DNA of 64,000 nucleotides from Branchinecta lynchi. Its lineage: Eukaryota > Arthropoda > Branchiopoda > Anostraca > Branchinectidae. The DNA is taken from the NCBI GenBank assembly GCA_023053575.1, contig JAKZAP010000014.1, forward strand, positions 6,324,001 to 6,388,000. The letters run 5' to 3'. A program made the translations under genes and the position numbers. Positions 11,180 through 21,807 of this stretch are shown here, one piece after another (positions within the stretch are counted from its first letter, which is position 1; every line of letters begins with the position of its first letter). The notes under the pieces are model-generated. The model was not told the DNA's origin. It saw only the letters and a list, made by a program, of their open reading frames with translations, and made no database searches.

Positions 11180-11434
11180 TCAGTTCATTCCAGTCATTAT
11201 TTTTTTGTGAAGTAAAACGTTATGGTAAGAAAGCTTTGAAAAAGTTAAGTAGATCTTCCTTGCCTTGAATCGCATTTGCCAGCGAAAAGTAATCCTGTCG
11301 TGCGCAGGCTCAGTGATTGGTGGAGAGGGCCCCATCTTTAGAATCCCATTCAGTTTTCTGGTCTTTGTCAACGGATGGTTGATGATGACGTGAATGCCTG
11401 CCTCACACTGACAGTATCTTGACTTATAAAACAA
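11180..11434 (-). pseudogene. LINE-type C-terminal fragment
   Basis: The minus strand reads LTKTRKLNGILKMGPSPP and related residues. It aligns with the end of the better preserved fragment at 20353-20646 (LENCMGFPRCGPLHPSLS) and shares the DNA motif CCTGTCGTGCGC-(C/A)-GGCTCAGTGAT. It is a decayed copy of the same LINE 3' end. Confidence 0.5.
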
Positions 11435-11593
11435 GCTTACCGTGCCGCTTATGGTTTATCGTCATATCATAAATGTGCTAAGAACACCTGAAACGTCGCA
11501 CCTAGCCTTCGACGAAAATGTTATCGCATAGCTGGGTCTGCAGTAGAAATGTTATCAATATTCTTTGAGCCCAAGCTGACTTTGAAACATTTA

Positions 11594-11651
11594 TTCAAAC
11601 AATGTTTACACGGAAATCAGAGCTGACGTATCCGTGTAAACATTGTTTGAA
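11594..11651. repeat. Perfect 21-bp inverted repeat (hairpin)
   Basis: Arms 11594-11614 and 11631-11651 are exact reverse complements around a 16-base loop, with core TGTTTACACGG / CCGTGTAAACA. The flanking AACATTT and AAATGTT extend the stem imperfectly. Related stems occur at about 53446-53510. Confidence 0.8.
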
Positions 11652-12199
11652 GAAATGTTATCGGCCCTTGTAGCGACCAGAAGGTACTCTTACGACCAGG
11701 GGGTGTCAGATTAGAACAATATTTGTTTATGGTAAAGGATACCTTTTATCTTGGATAGCATATGCAGATGATTTACTCCTTCCGAGTCGATCGGTAAAAT
11801 CCCTCTAAACTAATGTAAATTTTCTTGTTAAAGTTTTTTCTGACCACGGCCTTCTTTTTCGACCAGAAAAATGTCAGTTACTAGTTCTGGGCCCTAGGCC
11901 GAATGATATAATAAATAATTTGGTTTCAATTTCTATTAATAATTCTACTTTGTAACCGTTAGATTTTTTCACTTATCTTGGAGTACCGTATGGCCCCACA
12001 CTTGCGTCGTGCCGTGCTTCAGTTTCGAAAGCATTCAAAGGCACAGAAAACGTGACTACGCAACTTTCGGCCATCAGACCGACCCTGGGTGGCTTATTGT
12101 CGACAGGACTCCCCCCCCCTTCTTTGTTATCTCGAACCCCCTCCAAAGCTAGCTGGCAGGCCCTTGCCCCTTATGCACTGTAAAAGTTCGCCTTTAGTC

Positions 12200-12290
12200 A
12201 TGTTTCGGCGATAGTATCGGGATAGTAGTCAAGAGGTCGTGCGTTCGATTCCTACTCCTGGCACACAAACCTTTTGCTTTTTTTCTACTA
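12200..12290 (+). repeat. tRNA-like SINE remnant
   Basis: GCGTTCGATTCC resembles a polymerase III B box and is followed by a CCTTTTGCTTTTT tail. The same tail follows the tRNA-Ala-like sequence at 15121. No good A box or cloverleaf is present. Confidence 0.35.
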
Positions 12291-12655
12291 ACTCAAAAGT
12301 CGAATTCTCGGAAACTGCAATGGTCGTAACGAGAATTTTTCTTACTCTCAATATCAGACTCAGGGTACATTCTTGATGTGTCAGCTAGCTCCCCGAGTCA
12401 AGTTTGAGTCAAGTTTTCTGTTCCTTTAAGTGTAGGATTGCAGCAATCTTTTCAGAATGGGGGGGATGAGCTACTTCTAGGTATCCTTAAGTCTACAAAT
12501 GCTAGGTCTATAGTGTGTTTTGGCAATATGGTAGAAAAAGTTATTAGTTTAGCAAAAAGTCGGTAGGATATTAAGTTAAGAATGTGAGGTTGTTTGTTAG
12601 TTGAGATTGTTGTTTGTTTTGTTTTTCTGTATATGGCTTAATCGCTTTCAAATAC

Positions 12656-12657
<2 letters not shown>

Positions 12658-12729
<72 letters not shown>
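12658..12729. repeat. (AT)36 microsatellite
   Basis: Uninterrupted AT dinucleotide run of 72 bases. Confidence 0.99.
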
Positions 12730-12732
<3 letters not shown>

Positions 12733-12948
12733 TTCGCGATTATCTGTCTCGCTTGATCTCTGGCAAAAGTTTTTAATACTGTCGCTCTTCCTCAGGCCCT
12801 TCGTTTCTCTCCTTTACTTCCTTTTTTCACATCGAGTAATTTCTCTCACATCAAAACTACGTTCTTCAACTTTGCTAAATATCTTTGACGGATCTCAAAA
12901 TTAGAGTCGAATTCTTTTATGATGGAGACCTATCGATTAAAGAAAAGC

Positions 12949-13868
12949 TACGAGCTCTTATGGCACTTGTTACGTGTAGGTAGGCGGTACAAGAAAGTAG
13001 ATGAGAACGTCACAAAATACACCCGCCATCCAAAAATGCGGTTCGGAAAAAGAAATAGGATATTTAGTTTCACTCAGTTCTGAGCAGTTTAGGATGGTCT
13101 GCAATCCCTCTGCTTTAAGCGTTTCTTGAGTTTCCCGTTCCTCCCCCCATCCCCCACAGCTATCGGACCCGTTCAGATCACCCTTCGCAAGTTAAAAATA
13201 CCTCAATTTTAGGTTTCCCCCTCCCTCCACTACCCCCAGATGATCGGATCGGGGAAGTGACTATTTCCTGTTTAATCTGGTCGGGTCCTTGACACGTCTG
13301 CCAATTTTCACCGTCCTAGCACATCAGGAAGCTCCGAACTCGCGGGATCACTAGAAATTAGCCCCCCCCCCCCCCAACTGCCCCAAAGCGAGTGGATCTG
13401 TTCCGGTTAGGTCAATGACGTATCTAGGACTTGTGCTTGTTCTTCCCACCAAGTTTCATCCCGATCCCTTCACTCTAAGCTTTTCTCAAGATTTCCGGGT
13501 TTCCCCTCAAACTCCCCCCAGTGTCACCGGATCCGGTCTAGGTTTAAAATGGAACATCTGAGACACGAATTCCTTCCATATGTCAAGTCTCATTAAGATC
13601 CGATCACCTGTTCGTAAGCTAAAAATATCTCGTTTTTCCTAATTTTTCCAGATTCCCCCTCCCTCCACTCCCCTCCAGATGATCGGATTGGGGAAACGAC
13701 TATTTCTAGTTTAATCTGGTCCGGTCCCTGGTACGCCTGCCAAGTTTCATCGTCCTAGTTTATCTGGAAGTGCCCGAACTAGCAAAACCGGGACCGACAG
13801 ACCGACTGACGGACAGAAATTACAATCGCTATATGGTACTTGGCCGAAGGTCAAGGGCCATAAAAACC
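12949..13868 (+). mobile_element. ATGGCACTTG-family repeat, copy 1
   Basis: The left end GAGCTCTTATGGCACTTG continues as TTACG and GTAGGTAGGCGGTACAAG. The same sequence is found, reversed, at 32710-32790, 38580-38640 and 44333-44400. The interior repeats GATGAAACTTGG-type modules (here read as CCAAGTTTCATC) separated by poly-C and CCGGATCCGG-like motifs. The right end is CTATATGGTACTTGGCC and a decayed hairpin. Short open frames across it in every phase (such as PTKFHPD peptides) come from the repeat and are not genes. Confidence 0.7.
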
Positions 13869-13896
13869 CAATAGATATCATACAAAAACAAGAGCT

Positions 13897-14886
13897 GGAA
13901 GCTCATATGGCACTTGTAAGGCTTGGTAAAAGGATGAAAGTAGGCATATCACCGGAATTCCGGACACTCCCCACAGCTTTCCCCCCCCCTTGGTACCCAA
14001 AATACGGTCTGATTCTGTCACTGATGCACCTAGGACTGTGCCTGTACTTCCCACCAAGTTTCATCCTGAGCGCTCCACTCTATGCGTGTATGTCCGGTTC
14101 TTCCCTCACCCCACCCTCCGGCTCATCGGATCCGGTCCGGACTTGAAATGGGACATGCCGAGACATGAGGTCTCTCAAGATATCAAGTTTCATTAAGATC
14201 CGATTACCCATTCGAAAGCTATGCATGCTACTAATTTCCGGATTCCGCCGTCTCCCCCTCCCCCCATGATAGTCAGATCGGGCAAGTGACTGTTTTCAAG
14301 TTAATCTGGTCGGGTCCCTGAGATGCCTGCCAAGTTTTATCGTCCTAGCCCACCTGGAAGTACATTAACTATATAGGGATCGCCGGAATTCCGGACCCCC
14401 CCCCCTCCAACTCCCCCACAGTGTCCGAATCCGGTCCAGTTCTGTCAGTGATGTGTCTAGAGCTTGTGCTCGTTCTTATCACCAAGTTTCATCCCGATCG
14501 CTCCACTCTGAGAGTTTCATATCATTTCCGGTTCCCCCCTCCAACTCCAACCGGTCCGGACTTGAAATGAGACATCTGAAACACGAGATCTTTCCAGATA
14601 TCAATTTTCATTAAGATCCGATCACCCGTTCGAAAGTTATGAATGGTCCCTATTTTCCGGATTCCGCCACCTCCCCCTCCCCCCACGATGGTCGGATCGG
14701 GCAAGTGACTATTTCCAACTTAGTCTTGTCGGGTCCCTAATATGCCTGCCAAGTTTCATCATCCTAGCACATCTGGAAGTACCCTAACTCGCGATCACCG
14801 GACTAACCGACCGACCGACCGACAGACCGACCGACGGAAAAGTGGTCGGTATATGGCACTTGGCCGGAAGGCAAGTGCCATAAAAA
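13897..14886 (+). mobile_element. ATGGCACTTG-family repeat, copy 2 with intact end hairpin
   Basis: Same layout as copy 1 and directly behind it in the same orientation. The right end holds a nearly perfect hairpin at 14854-14880 (TGGCACTTGGCC / GGCAAGTGCCA, one bulged G, GGAA loop). A (GACC)n tract with GACAGACC precedes it. Confidence 0.75.
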
Positions 14887-15120
14887 TGAAAATCACGCAA
14901 GCTAATGTAGGGAGAACGAGTTCGTGATATCTGTCAGAGACTGACACAGGTCGGGTCCCCGATTCAATCTTTAAACAATATATACTCCCGCATTCGCTCC
15001 CTAATACCTCAGATATTCCTGCCAAGTTTCGTTGTCCTAGCTTATTTGGAAGCGTTTCACGAGATTTGTTTAGTTTAACCACTTTCTATCTGGTCCCGTA
15101 TTCGCTATCTCATACATCAA

Positions 15121-15190
15121 GTCTTGGCGCAGTGGTAGAGCACTTACTTCGCGTCTCAGAGGTATGTGGTTCGATCCCGCATTTGGGCAG
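15121..15190 (+). repeat. tRNA-Ala-like sequence (SINE head or tRNA pseudogene)
   Basis: AGTGGTAGAGC gives a good A box and D-arm. CTTCGCGT resembles an anticodon loop with CGC (Ala). GGTTCGATCCC is a B box, and TGTGG/CCGCA pairs as the T stem. The acceptor stem does not pair. A CCTTTTGC-rich tail follows. It is best explained as a tRNA-derived SINE rather than a functional tRNA. Confidence 0.55.
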
Positions 15191-15257
15191 TGCTCTTTTT
15201 CCTACCTTTTGCTCCCCTTTTGCTTTATAGTTTCCGGACTCCCGGATCCGGGGAAAG

Positions 15258-15450
15258 TCGGATTGGGGAAGTGATTATTTCTAAGTTGATCTGGTCGGGT
15301 CCCTGATATGCCTGTGAAGTTTCATCGCCCTACCTTGTGTGGAAGTGCCCGAACTAGAAAAACCTGGACCGACCGCCCGTCCGACAGACGGACGGACAGA
15401 AATTGCGATCGCTATATGGCACTTGGACAAAGGGCAAGTAACATAAAAAC
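15258..15450 (+). mobile_element. ATGGCACTTG-family right-end fragment
   Basis: Carries TGATATGCCTG, AGTTTCATCG, ACGGACGGACAGAAATTGCG and CGCTATATGGCACTTGG with a decayed end hairpin. These match the right third of copies 1 and 2. Confidence 0.65.
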
Positions 15451-15459
15451 ATGCTAATT

Positions 15460-15709
15460 TTCTATCTAAAATTCCTCGAATCCATCACAACCTCACTGAG
15501 GCTATAGCTGATGGTTGATTTATTACGCATATGTTTTATTTATTTTTTTATTTTGTTTGATATTTGCCTGTTGATCTGTTCTATGCGATACGGCCTTGTT
15601 ATGTCACAGCTGTCGTTTTATATTTTTGGCCAGTTACATATGTGTTTACTATATTTTTTTACTCTCCGATTTCTGGAGGAAATAAATTAATTGAATTGAA
15701 TTGAATTGA
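15460..15709 (+). repeat. LINE-type 3' tail with (TTGAA)n
   Basis: AGGAAATAAATTAATTGAATTG ends in repeated TTGAA units, the usual 3' structure of CR1/L2-like elements. The upstream 200 bases are AT-rich and non-coding. Confidence 0.5.
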
Positions 15710-15744
15710 CTGGGTGGGCGAGGAGGACGCTCCCCCCCCCCCCC

Positions 15745-16023
15745 CAATGTTATCGGCCAGTGGGTAAAAATAACCGAGTCGGCGCGAAGCACCGCGATTT
15801 TTCGTCAAAATATTTGATTACTTTTATGAAAACAGTAGTTTTTTTCTGAAAATCAGTGGATTTTTTGTCAAAACAGTCGGTCAGCAGTCGGTTTTTCCGA
15901 AAATCAGTCGACTTTTTTCAAAACTGTCTATTTTTTCTGCGAAAAACAGTCGGTAAAAATTACCAGCCAGTCGGTAAATGCCTTGCCCCCCGCCCCTAAA
16001 CATTTTGGCTAGTAGCGCCTCTG
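15745..16023 (-). mobile_element. hAT-like non-autonomous element fragment (TACCGACTGG family)
   Basis: Right end GGCTAGTAGCGCCTCTG matches the terminal CAGAGGCG(T/C)TACTAGCC of the element at 18458-18759. The interior has repeated CAGTCGGTTTTT, GAAAATCAGTCG and CCAGCCAGTCGGTAAAT motifs. No clean left end or target duplication was found. Confidence 0.5.
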
Positions 16024-16043
16024 CTTACAACAACACTTTAGGG

Positions 16044-16560
16044 CTTTTTCCGCGACACAATTGTGGGCCACTCACTTCTGAGTGTTTGTCGCAGAAACAC
16101 GATTGTGTGCCACACTGTCGAGCCACAAGTTGAAACTCGCGGAAACGCCGTTTTGTCTATTTTTTGGCGGTAATTTCATATATCTGATAATAAAAATAAA
16201 AATCATGTAAAATCTCGATATATAGAACTCCTGGCTTATTTCCTTACCATTCTGTACAAAAAGCATCCTCAGCTTGAAGTCTATATGCTTGAAAAAGTTG
16301 TTAATTTTATTGTTTGGACACTATTTTGATGATTATTTTGAATTTCCCGCCAGAATCGAGCCACAAACTCGACAATTACCTCGCCAGTTGTTTGTCGAAT
16401 TTGAGCCACGAAAATCCTGTTGGTCGCGCAAACACACTTGTGCGCCGCACGAAAGACCGCGGAAACACTCTTTTCGAGCCACAGTCGACCCCCAAACTGA
16501 TTGTGGGAGCACGGAAAAACTCCTTTTGTTGGTTTTCATTCTTACATTGAACCAGTTTCG
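16044..16560 (+). repeat. Left arm of a 2.4-kb inverted repeat
   Basis: Reverse-complement homology to 17810-18445, with matched landmarks in order: GCGACACAAT, AAATCTCGATATATAGAACTC, AAGTCTATATGCTTG, CCAGTTGTTTGTC and GAGCCACGAAAATC. The arms have diverged by substitutions and small indels. Repeated GAGCCACAA and TGTGTTTCCGC motifs define the family. Open frames here are repeat-derived. Confidence 0.75.
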
Positions 16561-17809
16561 CCCTCTTTTTCTGGTGTTTATGAAAAATGAAGAATATAGA
16601 TTGTGCTATACCGAGTCATTTTCACCGGCAATAGTATACTATACTATATAGTTCGAAGAAGAACCGAACTGCGTGTTCCAGTTCTCCGCGCAACCTTGCA
16701 ACAACGATGTGGATATTTAGTCACAGAAGAACAAGACCAAAAGTTTTGATGAGATCCCAAAAATTGTAATATTTCACTATTTTGACCAGACAATCCAGAC
16801 AAACCAGAAAAGTTTTAGGGGTTCTGTAATATTTTAGTATAACTAATCAGCCGTTTTTAAAGCACACCTTGCACTATTTTCTGTTTATATTTTAACATTA
16901 AAAACTATTTTAATACTGTAAAACTAGGCTCTGCTTTTAACAAATTATCCACGGCTTTCGCTGTTTTAATCCTTTTTTCAGGTCCATTGACTTCTAGCCA
17001 AACTCGGTAAAATCCAGACAACCGATTTTGCGCATCAGTAGCATGATACACAAACGCTTATCTAGAGCATAGTGCGCATGGAAAATAGTGAGTCATGGCA
17101 AGTGCAAAGATCAGTGAGGTATCGCTAGCGTGCTTGAAATGTAACATATCAAATTTGGGTCTTAACGAATGCAGTTACGGAAGTAGATTGCGTTGGCATT
17201 ATATACACAACGGGTCCTTAAAGAATTGAGTTAATTCGCTAGATAAAAATAAGGGACAGAAAACGGTTTTCCAGATGGAAAGTGGAAAGGATTTCCAGGT
17301 GGTAAAAACTTTTACAGTTACACTGGGGAATTACTGTAACGTCGAAGATAGTACCAAAAAAATTTACAACATTTGAAAAAAAAAGTTCCGACAGGTTTAG
17401 ATTGCTGAAAGATTGAGGACATGACAAAGACACAATGAAGTGGTGAGGAGTAGGAACGAGGAGAGGACTGGAAGGACAAATCGACGTCAGAACAAGCTGA
17501 CTGTGAAACCTGTCTATTACAACTCACTATTGCCCTCTGTCCCAAGTAATATGGTGGTTAGCTAGCCGCTTGATGGCGCAATGCATGGAATTTGTTGCGC
17601 TGTTGCGCATTATTGGGATGAAGACGAATTAGACTTTTTGTTTGGAAAATTTAGAAAAAAATAATTTGTCTTGTTTTGCTTAGAAAAGTAAGTAGCCAAA
17701 AGGATAGATAAGGATAAGTATTATGATAAGAGCCATCACGATGACTATAGTATATATGCTTTTTTGAACATCAGGCTAATTAAATTAACTAACATTGAGC
17801 GGTTCAGTT
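16561..17809. other. Spacer of the inverted repeat
   Basis: About 1.25 kb of AT-rich sequence with no recognised gene. Minus-strand frames near 17240-17545 have no family resemblance that I can see. Confidence 0.5.
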
Positions 17810-18445
17810 CTGGGCTAAATAAACTGCTTTTATAAATAATAAACTGCTTCCGTGCCCCCACAAACAGTTTGTGGGTCGATTTTGGCTTGAAAAGATTGTT
17901 TCGGCAGTGTTATATGCAGCCCACATCTGTGTTTTGTGACCAGCAAGATTTTCGTGGCTCGCTTTGTGGTTCAAATTTGACAAACAACTGGCTAGGTGAT
18001 TGTCAATTTTGTAGCTCAATTCTTGCAGGAAATTCAACGAAAGCAGCAAAATAGTATCTAAACAATAAAAGTTAACTACTTGTTCAAGCATATAGACTTA
18101 AAACTGAGGATCCCTTTTGCACATAATGGTAAGGATATAAGCCTGGAGTTCTATTTATTGAGATTTTACATGAATTTATTTTATTTTCAGATATTTGAAA
18201 TTTCTGCCAAAAAAATAGGCTAAATGGCATTTCCGCTAGTTTCAACTCTGTTTAAACTCGTGGCTAGACTGTGTGGCACAGAATCGTGTTTCCAGGACAA
18301 ACAACCAGAAATGTGCTGGAAGTGTGTGGCCCACGATTGTGTCGCAGAAAATGGCCTGAAACTGGTCTTTCTGTGCCCTGCAAACGGTGTGCGGGTCAGT
18401 TTTGGGTAAAAAAAAAGTAGTTTCTGTGGTATTTTGCTGGTCTTT
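17810..18445 (-). repeat. Right arm of the inverted repeat
   Basis: Reverse complement of 16044-16560 over most of its length. The arm continues past an inserted hAT-like element into 18760-18855 (CCCACAGGTGTGTTTCCGC). Confidence 0.75.
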
Positions 18446-18457
18446 TGTGCCACCCAC

Positions 18458-18759
18458 CAGAGGCGTTACTAGCCAAAATGTTTGTGGGGGGGGATGACGC
18501 ATTTACCGACTGGATGGTAATTTTTACCGACTGTTTATGCAGAAAAATCTACTGTTTTCAACAACAAAAAATGACAGTTTTGAAAAAAATCTACTGATTT
18601 TCAGAAAAAATGACTATTTTGACGAAAGAAAAAATGTTTTCATGGAAAAAAGAAACAAAAATTGCGCCGCTTTGCGCCGACTCAGTTATTTTTCACTGAC
18701 TGGCCCACAGCAATTTGGGGGGGGGGCATCCCCCCCTCCCCCCAGTCATGCCGCCACTG
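18458..18759. mobile_element. hAT-like miniature element with 8-bp target duplication
   Basis: Ends are CAGAGGCGTTACTAGCC and, reversed, CAGTGGCGGCATGACTGG. The flanking octamers CCACCCAC and ACGCCCAC agree at 6 of 8 positions, as expected for an old hAT target duplication. The interior carries TACCGACTGG and poly-G/C runs. Confidence 0.65.
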
Positions 18760-18859
18760 ACGCCCACAGGTGTGTTTCCGCAACCAACAACCTTCTTGAT
18801 CATACCACAGAAATCTTGTTCGCTCTGTTCCACAACTTGTGGCACAAGTAATAAGGTAA

Positions 18860-19920
18860 TCTGGTAATTGACTAAAAAAGGCATTTTTCTGCGAAAATCC
18901 TGGATTATAATCCTGGATCACTGAATTCATCAGATAAACTGATAAACAGCAAATTAACGTCCATTTATGTTTGACTATTTCATAAATAAGCAAGAATCAA
19001 AACAAAGGTAGGAAGAATTGACAGTGGCGACCAAATAAATATGCCACTACTGTATCTGCCTTGTGGACTTTGTCTTTAGTCACAGAAACTGGATGAAAAT
19101 TACTGTTCAAAGAATCTTCCGCTTCTGGCTCTACTACTGTCTGTTTGCTATAGGTAGGTTGTTGTGTAGGTAGGTTTCAATTGTGTCCAACATATAGAAT
19201 TATAGAATAAGTGACTGAAATGAGGTACAGTAGCCTTAGAGTTGTATATTTCTGAACTTTTTTGTTCCTGCTTGCACCTGGGCAGCATCGGGAGGCAGCC
19301 TGGTGCACACTTGGGGTTGGTCCATTTTCAACTGAAAATGCCATGCTAGAAGAAACAATTTCCGTAAACCACTCTTTGACAAGGTGTTGGAAAGGAATGA
19401 GGTTGAGCCATTGGAAATTAGGTTCAGAATAATCATTTGTACTGTATTTTGTCTAAAGATTGTGATGGAATTTGGATGTGATGTCTTACAGTAGATATCC
19501 AGTAGAAGTCAGGTGGAGGTATTCTTTTCTTATCACTTCCCTAAATGATTGGTCACTTTGTTTTTGTATTGCATCTAGAACAGTAAAACCAAAAATTAAA
19601 TGGATAACGTAAAGTCAATGAAGAGCCAAGGATTGCAGATTTATTTTGGCAGAAAGAATGAGGTAAAACTCTGCAACCCTACTATCCTGTTTGTTCCTTA
19701 AGGAATTTTTTTTGTCTGTTTGTAAGCTCTGGGTGGTCATGAAAATGATGTAAAACTGTTATCAAGGGTACAGAGTAACTTAGCAAAACAGATCAACAGA
19801 TTTAGAAAAGTAAAAGTAGGCTACAACACAGTATATAGTTACTTAAGTAATATATCTTCACTCCACTACGAATCGTGACTGTTGTCAAGAGGGACCACAT
19901 TTTTGGCGGACCGTAACCAA
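18860..19920. other. Intergenic stretch, nothing recognised
   Basis: AT-rich sequence with no host exon, no repeat shared with the rest of the window and no structural motif that I could detect. Confidence 0.5.
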
Positions 19921-19929
19921 CATTTGGTG

Positions 19930-20850
19930 TAGCCAGTAGCAAAACTGGAGGGGGGGGGGGCAGCTGCCCCCCGGGAAAAATCCTGTCGGTAAATCGACAG
20001 TGTTCATCGGTGCGAAGCACCAACAAACGCATTTATCAGTCCTGATCTGATACCGATAAAAGCTCTGTCGGTAAAACAGGAATCTTTCTATTGGGAAGTA
20101 GGCAGCGTTTGTCGGTTGGCACCCTTTAGCATTCCTTTTCTGATCCCGACAAAAGCTCTGTCGGTAAAACAGGAAACTTCCTGTTGGGAAGCGTTAGGGA
20201 AGCGTTATTCTGTTTCTGATACTGACAAAAGTTCTGTCGGTAAGACAGGAAACTTCTTGCTGGGAAATCGGCAGCGTTTCTCGGTGTGGAGACGGTGCTC
20301 AAATTCGTTTTTCAGTACCGACAAGAGCTCTGACTAACACTTTTACCATAAATTACCTTAAATCACACTTGCCAGCGAAAGGTAATCCTGTCGTGCGCCT
20401 GCTCAGTGATGGATGGAGAGGGCCGCATCTTGGGAATCCCATGCAGTTTTCCAAGGTCCAGTCTTTGTCAACCGATGACTTGAAGGCCTCCACACTATCT
20501 CCTATGACAGTGTTTTGACTGAGGGAATTCCATAGCGGTACCACTCGATTAGTAAAAAATTGGTTTCGCTTTTTGGTTGTAGCTCTCTTCCGGAAAAACT
20601 TCTTGGAGTGTAGAAGATACCGACAATAGCTCTGTCGGTAAATCATGAAACTTGTCGCAAGGAGTCGGCAACGTCTGTCGGTGCACAGATTCCATTTTCA
20701 GTACCGACACGAGCTGTTTAGGTAAATCAGTAAAATTCTTGTTTGGAAATCGGCAGTGTTTGTCGGTGCGAAGACGGTGCGCGCATTCCGTTTTCAGTAC
20801 CGGCAAGAGCTCTGATAAAACAGTTTCTGATACCCACAGAGCTCTGTTGG
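19930..20850 (+). repeat. Tandem array of about 95-bp CGACAAAAGCTCTGTCGG units
   Basis: Units with GATAC(C/T)GACAAAAG(C/T)TCTGTCGGTAA, ACAGGAAACTTC, GGGAA and GCAGCGTTTGTCGG recur about every 75-100 bases from 20040 to 20330 and resume at 20625-20840. A LINE fragment splits the array. The left edge CAGTAGCAAAACTGG plus poly-G resembles the TACCGACTGG hAT-like family. Confidence 0.65.
20353..20646 (-). pseudogene. LINE reverse transcriptase C-terminal fragment
   Basis: A 97-codon open frame on the minus strand reads KKFFRKRATTKKRNQFFTNR, VVPLWNSLSQNTVIGDSVEA and FKSSVDKDWTLENCMGF. R-x-x-FF-x-x-RVVPLWNSLxxxxVxxxSVxxFKxxxDK is the typical end of RTE/CR1-group LINE polymerases. It is inserted in the tandem array and a decayed relative lies at 11180-11434. 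Confidence 0.75.
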
Positions 20851-21185
20851 TAATTAGTCCAAGAAATGGTCCACTTTATTCAGTGACTTATAAGTTTAAA
20901 ATTCCCGTCAGTGATACCCCCACCCTCTTGGCTCAACGAGGTTGGAATAGAAATAACACAACTAGGTCACATGGGGGCAGTATCGCCACCTCTAATCCCC
21001 CCCCCGCCCTCACAGCACTACCATAATGTCAAGAAGAGGTTCCGACACATAAATGGCACATATTTGGCATCTGCGTCTACCATCTATCAAGCATCACTCG
21101 AACGGAGCATTTTCGAAAAACGTCCAGTAAGCCTACCAGAACGGTACCCCTCAGCCCCACCTTCACCCCACGGACAACAGATCTT
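20850..21185 (+). repeat. Family-3 repeat, left part (split by a LINE)
   Basis: Matches 40965-41350 in order (GTCCACTTT-ATTCAGTGACTTA, CAACTAGGTCACATGGG, GCACTACCATAAT, GCATCACTCGAACGGA). The right part resumes at 26578. The LINE at 21186-26380 (plus a hAT-like fragment) sits between the halves. Confidence 0.7.
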
Positions 21186-21363
21186 CTTCTTCTTCTTTAT
21201 GTTAGGCCTCTTTGGACGGCGTGACGCTCCATTTAGGCCTCTTCCCTTTTGTGGCCTCGCAGTATGACTGCTCAGGACTGCAATGGTCTTCTCAGGGTTT
21301 TCTTCTTCTATTGTGGTGATTGGTAGAGTAATTGTAGTTATCTTCATTGGGTTTTAATTTTGG

Positions 21364-21777
21364 TCATACTAGGTGGTCAAGTTCCATGCATCGGAGAAAT
21401 GAATGGACTGCTAGTCTGGCATGCTTTTCTGCGTCATTTGGTGGTGGTGGTTGTTTGATGAGGGAGAAGGTGGTTTTCTGAAGTCGGAGTGATGCAAATG
21501 TTCTTTCGATCTGTTGTCTCTCGTTTCTTGTGGGTAGGCTGCTACATTCGAAGAGTAGGTGGTCAATAGTCTCGCCCTTTCTCGAGCAGAGGCGATATAT
21601 TGGCGATGTTGGTACAGTTCCGTCTGCATTGGGGATTTTGTAGTGGTGCGCTTGGTGGTTCAGGATGTTGGTCTTTGCTCGTATACGGTGGTAGAATGCT
21701 GTCAGATGTCGGGATCGGAAAGGTGACAGGTGTGGTTCTTGACGGGGTCCCCGAATTCTGTTTGTTCTACTTCTCAT
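21364..21777 (-). pseudogene. LINE ORF2 C-terminal zinc-finger-like domain
   Basis: 137 codons containing SPFRSRHLTAFYHRI, then YRLCSRKGETIDHLLFECSS, the CxxxxxTxxHLLFxC motif at the end of many I-group LINE proteins. It follows the RNase H frame after a short disruption. Confidence 0.75.
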
Positions 21778-21807
21778 TACATCTTTGATAGGGAGTGGTC
21801 TTCCACT

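Larger units (their letters stand above)
9011..12657. other. Intergenic DNA, repeat fragments only
   Basis: No host exon recognised. Contents: a dispersed repeat (10810-11010), a LINE-tail fragment (11180-11434), a long perfect hairpin (11594-11651) and a tRNA-like SINE remnant (12200-12290). 9011-10810 shows nothing I can name. Confidence 0.5.

Noticed and set aside
14854..14886. Helitron 3' end suggested by the terminal hairpin
   Set aside because: The hairpin is followed by TAAAAAT instead of CTRR, and no TC 5' end or AT insertion site could be paired with it.
12949..15090. Many short open frames with [12 protein letters not shown]-like peptides here, at 30-32 kb, 36-38 kb and 51-52 kb
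   Set aside because: They appear on either strand in several frames and track the GATGAAACTTGG repeat module, its reverse and the poly-G spacers. No start, splice or codon-bias signal supports translation.
15121..15190. Functional tRNA-Ala gene
   Set aside because: The D and T arms and the boxes are good, but the acceptor stem does not pair and a SINE-like tail follows.
16274..16651. 125-codon open frame in the left inverted-repeat arm
   Set aside because: The matching right arm does not preserve the frame, and the residues reflect GAGCCACAA repeats.
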